In this document: in pieces, positions 1 through 12,000 of the stretch
Layout of the letters: each line of letters opens with the position of its first letter
How positions within the stretch are numbered: position 1 is the first letter of the stretch
From: Desarmillaria ectypa
Lineage: Eukaryota > Basidiomycota > Agaricomycetes > Agaricales > Physalacriaceae
Direction of reading: 5' to 3'
Assembly: GCA_030407005.1 (NCBI GenBank)
Contig: JAUDYN010000001.1
Span: 1,984,001-2,048,000, forward strand
DNA: 64,000 bases
Position numbers and translations under genes: made by a program
Notes under the pieces: generated by a model
Databases searched by the model: none
Told to the model about the DNA's origin: nothing
Seen by the model: the letters and a program-made list of their open reading frames with translations, nothing else

Positions 1-1495
1 GTCACACTATTTGATGCAACAAGGTCAATCAATTCACCCAGCTGACGGGGTGTTATGTGTTTCGAGGTAAAAGTTTTATTTAGCGTTGAGAGCTGGCCAT
101 GTAAGGAGTGCAGTATCCTGTTAGTTGAACATGAATACAAGTGAATTTGAAGTAAATATCAACGTACCAATTGATGACGTTCTTGGGATCCCTATTTTTG
201 TCGGCACAGACCATTTCAAAGTAGGCCACAGCACTTATATCAGTGTCGTTGTGGGATGCTTCATCCAAATTGGCGTTGTCTTCGCCATCGTATCCAATAT
301 TTCTTCCTGTGTCTAGACCCATGAGGACATCGACATCGGTTTGAGTGACACCAAAGGGCTCATAGGTATCGATGAGACGCTTGCGCAAGGCATCCGGAAG
401 TGCGGGAAGATTGTCTTTCACTTGTTGTATTTGGGCCTATCAATAAGACGGTGAAAGAATTCGCGCCGTTGGAATGACAGTCATTTACCTCCGAAACGTG
501 AAGAATACCGAGGTTGGGATCAGGCATATAGCGGTAGTCTGGGGCGTTCTCTTTAGAACGAAGTTTGTACGTATCCCAACGATGATGATCAAAGCCCCGT
601 GTCTCTTGGGGTACACTGCAAGACGACATTAGGAGAGCCTTTTGCCTGACAATTTCGCAATCTAGAATGGTCAATAGTTGAAGTTAGACCGCGTAAGAAC
701 CAACTGACTGATGGCAGCAACCATAAATTTGACACTATTGAGGTTTTTGATTTCGCATCGAGTGCCAAAGGGTTCACCAGGACGGTGTATCGAGACATTG
801 ACATCACACCGCATAGATCCCTGCTCTAATGTGTGAGCGACAATAAGATAACGGCCGGTAGACCTACTGTGTCCATGTTTCCGTCACTGGCGCCAACAGC
901 GCGTAAGGTGGCTTGGAGCGCGCGCACATACTCCGCGGCTTCGTCTGGCGACTGCAAGTCAGGTTCCGTCACGATTTCCAGAAGGCCAGCCCCGGCTCTG
1001 TTGAGGTCGATGAGGGAGGTTCGTGTCCGAGGGTCGAATATCGACTTGGCGGTATCCTACGACGCCATTGGCGATTGTACCACAGAAAAAGGACTTGAGT
1101 CACACCTGCTCCATTTGTATCTGCTTTATTCTGATCCTTCTCCCCAGCGTTGGCAAAGTAAGATAGCCGTCTGTCGCTATTGGTGCATAGTGCTGCGTTA
1201 TTTGGTACCCAGACGGCAAGTCTGAATAGAAATAGTGCTTCCTGTCGAACGATGAACGTCGCTTGATATCACAGTTGAGGGCGAGCGATGCCCTAAGTGC
1301 CAGGAGCAGGCATTTAGGGTTGAGCTTGGGTAGGGTACCAGGGAAGGCGGCGTCGACAACGTTGAAGGTTGTGTTGGCCGGATGAGTCAATAACGAGGTC
1401 GACGCGCTCGAACATAATTTTTGGCGAGACTTGATTTGTGCATGCGTCTCAATGCCCAGGACGACATGCCAACCATCTAGAAGCAGTCGTGACAT
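1..1495 (-). CDS. PET112: Mitochondrial glutamyl-tRNA(Gln) amidotransferase subunit B (3' end cut by window edge)
   Basis: GatB is the tRNA-binding subunit of the mitochondrial amidotransferase that converts Glu-tRNA(Gln) to Gln-tRNA(Gln). The first exon (1100-1495) encodes the family opening [11 protein letters not shown], then PGTLPKLN, then [18 protein letters not shown]. Further exons on the minus strand give [19 protein letters not shown] (about 1010-960) and [19 protein letters not shown] (about 800-740). Near 420-200 come [11 protein letters not shown] and VAYFEMVC, which belong to the helical linker and the YqeY-like tail. After an intron near 80-125 the tail continues to the window edge, so the C-terminus is missing. 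The ATG at 1495 lies only 95 nt from the SUB1 stop on the same strand and leaves little room for a transit peptide, so the true start could be an unseen upstream ATG. The family call is firm; exon borders are approximate. Confidence 0.93.
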
Positions 1496-1590
1496 GAATC
1501 AAGAAAGCAATATGTTCATGACAATCAGGGCGAAAGCCAAGTAATGTACACGGCAACTAATACAAGACAAAATATGACGACTCCAAATAT

Positions 1591-2311
1591 TCATTTCTTC
1601 ACTGTCGCAAAAAGTCGATCAATGATATCCACGCCATTCTTGAGTGATTTCCACTGGAAACACTGAGCAAGGTGGCACAAGGTCACCTGGGAAGAGGGAC
1701 GGACCTGTTCTAGTGAAAGGGAGATGCCCTTTTTGCCTGGCTTTTCATCTCCCTCTTGCCCATAGAACTCCCGTATATCAAGCAGTGGCATGCCTTTGAA
1801 GCTTCGGACAGTCGCACGCTTCTTCTTTCCAAGATCAATGTATTTATCGCCGTCAGATGTCTTGTGCACGACGACTTCGGCATCAGACTGTGAGTCGTTC
1901 GGCGCCTTCTATCCAGTAGGCGTGTTAACCTTAGTCAGGCCATACCAGTAGGCAACGCACCTTTGCCTGGAATTTAGATTCAATAGGTCCGTCTTCGTCA
2001 CTCGAATCTTCTGCCTTCTTTGTTTTCTGGAAATCATGAACAAGACGCGTCAATGTTCAGTGGCGTACTCGTACCTTACTACGCGATGGCTTCGCTTTTC
2101 CCTTCGCGGTAGATGGCGCATCCTCGTCACTGAGATTTTCGATCTTTTTGGCCTATCTCGTTACTCAGTCACTGCACATCAGTCATCCAGACGATAAGAC
2201 GCGACATCAGACCTTGGTACGTTTCGGTTTGGACTTGGACTCGGAAGCGCCGGACGCATCATCAATAAAAGCCTCGTCCCCGCTGGACTCGGCTACCTTT
2301 CGTTTGGCCAT
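1591..2311 (-). CDS. SUB1: RNA polymerase II coactivator PC4/Sub1
   Basis: This nuclear single-stranded DNA-binding coactivator helps Pol II initiation and re-initiation. I read four exons, 2311-2213, 2152-2075, 2026-1961 and 1908-1591, joined at GT..AG sites in one frame, giving 186 residues. The N-terminal half is acidic and Ser/Lys-rich, starting MAKRKVAESSGDEAF. The last exon holds the PC4 fold: KYIDLGKKKRATVRSFKG, then PLLDIREFYG, then PGKKGISLSLEQV, matching the family core of beta strands and helix. The tail after this core is about 35 residues longer than the minimal domain. Both GatB downstream and this gene run on the minus strand, while the large ligase to the right diverges. The start is the first in-frame ATG upstream of the basic N-terminus. 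Confidence 0.93.
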
Positions 2312-3059
2312 TGAGTTTGTGAAGACGATGGAGAAGTTTTATTCCTGGGGCCTGCAGTCTTGCATGATGATGAATGGCAAAGAAATCGCAGGATCACGTG
2401 TTTCGCGCTACATACTTCGGACTCGGCGCATGGTCGCTGCCAGTGCCACCGATGATACAGTCACTTACAAGAATCTACAACGTCAGATAAATACAAATGG
2501 CCGCTGTCCGGTCGAATGCCAGTTCTCAAGCCTTGATGTTCTTTCTGGAATGGAAGGGACTCAGATGTTTTCTATTTGCAGCACTTTTTTGTACAGCACA
2601 TTCCACACAAGCGCAACAGAGGCGGGCTCTCGCGGCCGGCAAGATAGTTTCAGAAGACTTGTTATTGCCGCATGTAAACAGATGCAAGCTCGGAACTTTT
2701 CAAGCCTTGGGAAATGGTAGAGCCGAAAGAGGGCAAGGGCTGCTACTCACGTCGGTCGTGGGATAAAAAACCGGCTACTGGTTATCGATGAAATTCTGTG
2801 ATATATGGAAGTTTGAGAACGAGTCGAACATTTTACTTTACTTATAGGAAAAAATTCAACAATGTGTGACGTGTCGTGACACATTACAAATATACCCGAT
2901 TAAGCAGCTGACGCGTGCAAACCCCGTCTAAGGCTGCCCACCGCCTCTTCGAGATCGCTCTGAGTCTCAACTTACTTTCATCATCATCCACTTCAGTCAC
3001 CTCACGCAAATTAATTGTGGCTCCGTGGATCCCACATTTTCTATGAGCTCTTCGTGAAA
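2312..3059. promoter_or_regulatory. Divergent intergenic region SUB1 / TOM1
   Basis: About 750 bp separate the two start codons, so both promoters and 5' leaders lie here. A CACGTG E-box palindrome sits near 2395-2400. Open frames on both strands are short, show no recognisable protein and look like chance. Confidence 0.5.
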
Positions 3060-6000
3060 ATGAAGATTCTTCACAAATCAAAGAGGGCAGTGCCGCCGGT
3101 ACAGTAAAAATTGTTACCGTATGATACGTTACTCACCGATGCGCGTCCTTTTGTAGCCGCCTCCTGTAGCAGAGCTTATCGCCAAGCTTCAGAACACCCC
3201 AAGTGATGAACTTCCCATGACATTAGGAAATATTGCTGTCTGGAAGTGGCAGCGTTCAGACCTGAACGCTTGGATAAAGGTCTTGAACAAGTTCGACGCC
3301 ATTTTGGAGGAGTTGATTCGCGATTACACCATCGACAAGCTTCAGATATCGCCCTTCACGCCAGCGAGCCGCAGGCTGCTTGCAGAGATACTGAGGTTTG
3401 AGCGCCTGTTGTTAGAGAATTCGACGAACCGGAAGATGTTCAATTCTTACGATGTCAGTTGAACTTGTTTTCGTTTTCCTTGCACCTTATCTGACTGCAA
3501 CTTTCAGCGCCTCAACAGTCTCCTTTTTACGTCTGATCTCGATATCCTCATCCTCACTCTCAAGCTGGTGCTGCGACCGTCGCAGCAGTATTCAGCTCAA
3601 CCATCTGTCTCACAAGCGCTCAATATTTCTACACCACGACTTCAGTCACTTGCAAAGCGCTGGCCTCATCTCAGGGAATATGGAGTAGGTCTTGTCGATC
3701 TCTCGGTCGGCAAGGATACCTCAGACGTTGAGGCCCTTCCCGTTGAGGCCCGGGAAGTACACTTCACATATTACAGAACCGATGCCGGTTCTCCCAGTGA
3801 TAAAGGAAAGGGTATGGATACAGACGTTCACGAAGCATCTAGCTCGAAGGCGAAGACCGCGCCTCCTGGAGCCGTCAGCATTTACATTGATGAGTCAACA
3901 TTACAGTCCAAACCGGAGATGGAGATCTTGGCTGATGCGATCGAGAAGTACTCAGTACCGGATTCCGAAAAATTTGAGCTACTCTGCCGGATCCGTGCTG
4001 CTGTGGTATTGAGGAAGGGGAAGGAAGATGACAGAGAGAAACTGGTGATCATCCGACTCCTGGCCATAGCCATCTTTGGCCATACACATCCTGAGGCTCA
4101 AGCAACGTCCTCCATCTTCCTCTACGAGCCCGACTTGATCACTCATGTTGCTGAGTTACTCCAAGTTGACAAGGACATCCCAATCGCTGTTCAGACAGCC
4201 GCTATATCTGCACTCGATGCACTTGCAAGATACCGGTCAAAGATCCAGGAAGTTTTGACATCAGTGAATGCCGGAGTCAACCATGGTATCCTGATGGGTC
4301 TGCTGCGCAAGACTGTGGCCGACATTGCCAACTCCGAATCATCCGTCCCGAACTCATTCGCGGAGGCCTTGCTGTCTTTCGTAACCTTTATCGCTTCTCA
4401 TGCATCTGGAGGCAATATGGTTGTAGGCGCTGGTCTCATCCCTCTCCTTATCCAAATTTTGGAAAACAGGCTTCCGGATCGCTTGTCTGTTTTGTCGAAG
4501 ACGATGCAGTTGGTTGATAACGTGCTATATAGTTTCACCAATGCTTTCAACCTTTTCTGCACATCGCGTGGTGTTGATGCACTGGTTGAGAGGATCGAGG
4601 TCTGTTGATTTATTTTGTGAAGTTCTATTCTAACCATCATATCACATAGTTTGAGATCTCGTTCAACGTCAAGGAACATGGAGATCATCAGAAGTCTCGC
4701 GAAATATACGGATCTCACAGTAAGATATGAATTACTCCCATTCTGTTTCCCTGAACCCCTCTACTTAGGCGAAATACCCGTTGCACGCGCTGCAGTTCTC
4801 AAACATATTCTGCGATCAATGCATCGCATGATGCAATCCTCAGGAACATCAGAAGGTCTCCGAGGGTTAATTGATACCTCCATCCTGAAGTCCATCAAGA
4901 AGATAATTGAGTATCGGGGGCTCTTTGGTGCAAGCGTTCTGCCGATAGGTGCGTTACTGCGGTCAAGTATCGTGTCAAGGTATTGAAGGCTTATAGCGAT
5001 CAATATCATGGCGACCTTTGTACATAATGAACCAACATCTCTCGCTGTGATTCAAGAGGCTGGTTTACCGGAGGCTTTCTACAAGGCCATTGAACTAGGC
5101 TTAGAGCCGGCTATCGAGGTACGGGTTCATTGTGGAGCTCCATTGCGGTTTTTTCAACACAAATACAGGTCATACAAGCTATCCCAAATGCAATTGGTGC
5201 TCTTTGCCTCAACGAAGTAGGTCAGGCTCAACTCACAGCGAGGCCAAGCATTATCCCCTCCATATTCTCCATATTCACCTCTGATCGACATTTGAAAGTC
5301 CTCCTTGAGAAAGAAAACGCTGTTCTCATAGGTACTGCAATCGATGAACTCGTTCGCCATCATCCTATTCTTAAGGGACCTGTCTTCGACTCTCTCCGGG
5401 CTACGCTGAGAAAAATTGAAGATCTGGGAAATGCCTTCGAACCACCGGAAGAAGCGAAACAGTGGTATAAACTTCTCGCCATGTCGACCGTGACACCTTC
5501 GTCAGACGACGACGTCACGATGGAGGATGTCCAAACTGCTGTCCAGGCATCTACTTCTGCTCCAAGAACATCAGATGACAAAAAGCATTTATCTTCAGGC
5601 GAAGAAGGTGCCCAAAAGGCTCACGATAATCACATAGTGTCATTTATCGACATCTTGGGTCGCGTAAGTCATTGGCTATAATTACTGCTGAAGATACGTG
5701 TTCACAAAGTTTATTGTAGTTCCTTGAAGGACTTTTCCAGCACACGCCACATTGCAGAGACTTTCTTTCCTCCACTGATGGTCTCGCCAGCTTGGGTAGA
5801 CTGACGGCTCTCCCTTGTCTTCCGTACGATTTCGCCAACAGCCTTGCATCAGATTCTATGGTTCAAGTTATGCGTACAATGACTGAAGTAGCAACGAGCG
5901 AGACTCTTCTTCACTTGGCAAAACTCGTCAAGGAGTCACTAGAATTGACCCAGAACTTCTGGGGCACTTTGGAGGATAAATCCAAACTTTTACAATTTGT

Positions 6001-9000
6001 TGACCTTACGAGTGAGTCATGATATTTGACATTTATAGCCACATTTACGAAATTTGGATCCAGGTGAAGAAGAAGTAAACGCCAATTATTATTTCCGAAA
6101 CTTGGTGACGTTGCACGTCCGCATTACGCTTTTGTCAGATGTTTTTGCGACGGCTGGATATGCGCATGGGCGTGCCGCCATCGGCCTTCTTCAGACGCTC
6201 ATGAGTAGCACTGCTCCTCAAGTCGTGAAAGATCTCGGAACTCTCCACAGGACCAGCATTTGGGAGAACATTGTCTTGAAAGTCGGTCTTTCGGCCAAAG
6301 GCATTGATGTTTTACAAACACCGTCTTTGTCGCCTCTGGAGAGATCCCCTGATCAACTCGCCATCGGCTTACCTGATGCGGCCGGACCGGCATCCTCTGC
6401 CGCGACGAATGGTGCCGTTGATGATGCACAATCCGGTGCCCCACCTTCTAGTACCACCAAGGAACCCGAGATTCCTAAAGCCGGCAGTCCTAGAGAGCAC
6501 AATGCAACCGCGCTGAAGCATTTGACTCACGGATTACCGAGTTCCCTAGCGCCATTTTTCCAAGGTCAGTGTTTACAATGATTAGACCTTTGCTCTTGAC
6601 TGATCTCGTCTTGACTAGCCATGGTCAAGATGTTCCATGCTCGAAGGACGCCGGACCCTGCGCAGAAGAAACAGATGGCGGAATCTTCTGCCGTTGTTGC
6701 TGACATCCTATTGAAGCATTTGAATGTCGAGAATCTTGGTTGGTACAATTTTCATGTTGCGGTCCTTTAGAAGCTGAACGTTGTCATAGGCGATAAAACT
6801 TCGACCTTTGCATACTACGCTATTATTCTTGGTTTAATGACGATGCTTCTTGTCGATGGTCTGTGTTTTATCTGTTATCTGAATGACCTTGTCCTTATCA
6901 CCATTATAGAACGTACCACCACAAGCACTCTACACACCGTTCAAGTTCTCGCTTTTTACCGTACGGGAGGTCTTAAAGCCGTCTTCGAAGTATGTCGATC
7001 CTTCACCTCATCTATTGAGTCCATTGCATCAATCAGAGAGGAGGCTCGATCAGAAGCAGAGGCAAGCGAATTGTCTCATGCCTATGGCGGGCTCAAAGTA
7101 GCACTACATCTGGTGCATCCCCTCATCTCCTCGAAACCTCTCTTTGATTCTGGACAAACTGCTCTCCTTGTGAGTCGTGATGTCAGGGAAAGCGAACCGG
7201 AATATTTTGAGCCTCATAACTTCCTCGTTCGGCTACGAACCGCCTGTCTGCCATTCTTACGTAGTGTTTGGGAAGCGCCTTGGCTCATTCAGGCGCCTCT
7301 CTTCGTCAGCCGGTTTGTGGTTCAGTCAGTCCTGGAGCTCATCAATGGTGACAGCGAGGAGACGAAGGGAGAGTCAGAATTGGGGCCCCTTCCCACAGGA
7401 ATTACGCGGCCCTCGGGACTCGACGAGAATCGCATTCGTCAACTGACCGATATGGGTTTCCCTCGATCGGCGGCTGAACGTGCATTGACCCGTACACACA
7501 ACAATGTCAATGCTGCAACAGAGTTGCTTCTAGCACATCCGTTCCCTTTCCCGCCGGGTCCAGAGCCAACCGCGCGACCTGCTCCTCCCGAAGTCCCTAC
7601 ACCTACGACTCAGTCCGACAATAGCAATGTAGCACCAGAAGTGCTTAATGCTGCTTCCGTACCTCTCCCTGAAACGCCAACAGGCAAAATAAATGAGGAG
7701 TGGCAAAAGGAGTTGAACGAAGCCAGAGAGCCTCTGAAGGCTGGTATCAGTCGCCAAGCCTTGTTGCTTGTTGATGAGCATCTCTCACTTATCTTTGACT
7801 TGCATGTAGCCTTCATAAGGCCGTCAAACGTACACCAACGAAAGGCTGTTCAGGATCTTATCGATGATATCAAATCGTTCTCTCCATACGCGTATGATGT
7901 ACAAGAGCAACCACTCGCAAACCGATGCCGACTGCTGGCACTTGTGCTCTGCGAGACGCCTTCGTCGTTGAGCCCCGAACTTCGAGCGACGTTAATGGAC
8001 AGCCTCCTAGCTCTGCTACTGTCTAATCCCGTCAGCATTAATCCAGATCATCCATCCCTTCCTCGTTGGCTTGCTGCCCATCTACTTGTCACTGAAGCAC
8101 TGTTCACTCTGGCCGATGAGCCTCGAAGTATCACGGTCCCCAAAGAGGGTGAACCAGTTGTCCCCGAGGTCATCTCGACAGGCCCCCCTCTGACGGAAGC
8201 CCGGACCATTGTGTTCGATTTCTGTTTGCGCCTACTCGCCATTCCTGACCTCCCAAGCGATGAGTTACTTTCGACTCTGCGTCTCCTCGTCCTGTTGACT
8301 CGTGACCATACGGTGGCTTCGTACTTCGTGAGCCGCGACGGACTTGACATGCTTTTCCAGAGGCTGCGGGCTTCTGCTGTTAACGGGAGTTCCTCCTACA
8401 TCGCGACTATTCTTCGTCACCTTGTTGAAGATGTTTCGGTTGTCAACAAGATCATGCATCAATCCATCAAACGATACTTCACTCAACTTCGTGGGCGGCT
8501 CTCAGAGCCTTCCATGTATGTCCGCAATTGCAGCGCAATGGCACTTAGGAACTCGGAGCTTTTCATTGAAGCGACGAAGTCTTTGTGTCAGCTATCATCA
8601 CCCTATTCCGCCAATCCACATTTGTCTTTGAGGGGTGAACTAGTTGACGATAAAGCTGTGGCCAGTGTTGATGCTGACATGCAAGTGGACGGGCCGGTCG
8701 CATCGGTGAAGTCTGACTCTGCTACCGCGACAGTGCATTTCCTTATTGGGGAACTCATGGCTGCAAGCCGAACGGCAGCAGAGAAGGAAGAGGCCGAGCC
8801 AAAGGCGGGCGATGGCGCAGAGCTCTCAAGTTCGGATGCCAAGGACAAAACACAATACATGTGTTTCCTTATGCAATGTCTGACCGAGTTGCTCTTTTCC
8901 TACGACGCCTGCAAGTCTGCCTTCTTGTCTTATTCTCCTAAAAAGTCCCGATCCCACGGAAAAGAGGCTGTCAATAAGTCGCGGACAGTGACACTTAATT

Positions 9001-12000
9001 TCTTCCTTTCAGACCTCATAGCATATGAGACTATCAATCCCCAACCAGATGCAGACTGTCGCCAACGTATGCAAGTATGCAATTGGGCCATGTCTGTTTT
9101 GGTGGCGCTATGTGTTGATAGTTCATCCACACATGAACCCAAGGATGTCCCTTCTTCGCTTGTCTCGGTAAGGAAGACCGTCCTCGATGCAATTGGAAAA
9201 TCTATCAAGGATCTTCCAGCTTCCGACAACTTGGAGGCTCGGTATGGCCGACTACTAGCACTGGCCGACCTTTGCCATCGTCTGTTGACTGTCCGTTTCA
9301 ACAACTCCACTTCAAGGAAACAGCATGATGAAGGACCGACGCATATGGCCAAGGTCATGCTCGAGAAAAACTTCGTTTCCACCCTTACGAGCGCGCTTTC
9401 AGAAGTTGATCTCAACTATCCTAATGTCCGCGGTCTAGTCATATCCATCTTACGTCCCTTGGAACACCTGTACGTTTGTGGTGCTATAACCGATTGTTTT
9501 CATCTTATTCAACATTTTTATAGTACCAAAATTGCCATCAAGATGAGCAGAACAACGAGCAAGGGTAGAGATGTTATTGACGAGGCTAAGGCAGAGAGTG
9601 TAACATCCATGGATTCTGATGACTCCGATGGACCTGAAGAGACACGCGAAGAGACCCCAGACCTGTACAGAAACTCTGCGCTGGGTATCTACGGCGGTGT
9701 ACGTGCCATTTTGAAACTAACAACGATGATACTGACCAATTATCTCAGGAAATGGAGGATGTGCAATTCAATGGTGAAGATGACATGCATGAAGATGACG
9801 ATGACGACGACGACGACGACGAAGAGATGGATTTCGCTGACGAGACGGGAAGTGAAGATACATCGAATACCGCTGATGAGGGCGACGATGATGATCTTGA
9901 GGAGCAGGTTCCTCGTGGTGACGGTTGGGAGCCAGATGAAGAAGAAGACGAGGAGGGTCTGGTGCACAACGAAGATGAAGACGACGACAACGACGAGGAA
10001 GACGAAGATGAAAACGACCAAAGGGATGACATCGAAGGGGCAGAAGGGGACGAGGAAATGATATGGCAGGTAAGCTCATTTTCATGGTGAGTTCCCATTT
10101 AGAATTCTCATCGTCTCTCAGGATATACATGGCGTGAATGCTGATACCGGCGGCGATGATGGCGACGACGAGGATGAAGTGGCCGGTACGTGACCAAGGT
10201 CACCCTAATCTCTATGAATTCAATGTTTCTATGCAGGTCCCATCCAAATCATACATGAAGATGACGAAGACGAGCCTGAGATGGTTTCAGATGATGAGGA
10301 GTGAGCTAACATACTTATGCTCAGTTTACACAACTCTCTTACTTTTTCGAGCAGATTTGGTCAAGATATGGAACTAGAAGGTCACGACTTCGTAGGAGAC
10401 ATCTTTGGGTTCTCCGACAACATCAATGATGGTGCAGGCATGTTCGTACCTCGGCGACATCGAAGTTCAGGTTCGTGTCGGCTATGTGTACCGCGTTCTT
10501 GCCCTGATTTAACTGATCTAGCTGATGACAACGTTCAAGTATTTGGACGCGCCCGTAATGGTGCCGTGCCTCCGCCTGAGGCAACTACCCACCCTCTTCT
10601 CCTGGATGCTTCGACCGGGAACCGTTCTTTGACTTCACAATCCCGTCTGTCACGACAGCAACCTCGGATCATCGCAGACGGCAACAGCGAACTGTTGCAA
10701 ACCATCGAGCAGCTTGTTGGTGGCGGCGCTGTACAGCTCTTCCATCATATCATGACTCGCGGCCGCGGGGGAGGCGGTCCCGAAACCATACGACTGGATG
10801 TTCCGTCTGGAACTCTAATGAACTTAGACAGAGGTTACCTGCAGCGCCGGGCGGGGCCAGTCATTTCTGCCTCCGTGCGAGTGGAGCGAGGCTCACGACC
10901 GAATCAAGGAAACGCTAGGGATCTGGACCCTCTATTAACACTACAGCGGTGGACAGAGGAGGTTAAAATCCTTCACGGTGAATTTGTCGCTGAACGCGTA
11001 GGGAAGCTTGCGAATCATATCGCTGTGGCACTCCTTCCCGCAGCAATTGAAGCCGCTAAGCAGGCTAAGATCCGGGAGGAGGAATTGGCGCGTGAACGAG
11101 AAGAACGAGCCAATGCGGAGGCTGCCAACAAGGAGGCGAAAGAAAAGATGGAGCAGGCTGCAAACGAGGAGGTAAGGAAACAGACGGCGCCTCCACAATC
11201 TCAGTCCATTTCAGAGGACCTTTTACAGAGTATTGCTGTCTCAGCTGCTGGTCAAGAAGACCACCCAATGGATGATGTGAACCCCACAATCGGCACGGAC
11301 ACCGAAATGATTGATGGGACCACCCAGGCACCTTCTGCTCCCGCAGTCGAAAGCGGGCGTTCTTCTGTTCCTAATCCTGAATCGAATGCAGGCCCAGGAG
11401 ACGCTTCAAGCAGTCAAGCAGAGGCACCTGCTCGTGTGACCGTCTTGATCAACGGGAATGTTGTAGACATCACCGATACAGGCATCGATCCTACATTTCT
11501 GGAGGCTCTACCAGATGATATGCGAGAAGAAGTACTCAATCAGCATGTCCGTGATCAGCGCGCAGCTAGAATTGAGAGACCTCCCGATTCCCAAATAAGT
11601 GCAGAGTTCCTAGATGCACTACCCCCAGAACTGCGCGCAGAGATCATTCAGCAGGAGGCGGTCGAGAGATCGCGCCGACGTGCTGAAGGTGCTGAACCTC
11701 AGGCAACTGGCCCAGGACCAGCAGATATCGACCCTGCTAGCTTCATTGCCAGCCTGGATCCTACACTGCGTCAAGCCATTCTATTGGACCAAGATGATGG
11801 GTTTATTCAATCGTTGCCGTCGCACATGATTGCGGAAGCTGGTGTATATCGTGATCACCCACCTCGAAGGTTCCATATGGGAACCAATTCTTCTCTTCGA
11901 CCTACATCGGGTTCTGCGCCTCGAAAGTTTTCGCCGCAGCATGATGCCATCCAGTTACTCGATCGGCAAGGTATTGCGATACTTGTCCGATTGCTATTTT

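Noticed and set aside
2148..2766. Plus-strand frames across SUB1 and the intergenic region
   Set aside because: The left part is antisense to SUB1 exons and the right part shows no domain; treated as chance.
9740..10130. Antisense frames rich in Ser or Val opposite the acidic tract of the HECT ligase
   Set aside because: They are the complements of GAT/GAC/GAA repeats coding for the Asp/Glu run and have no independent coding signs.
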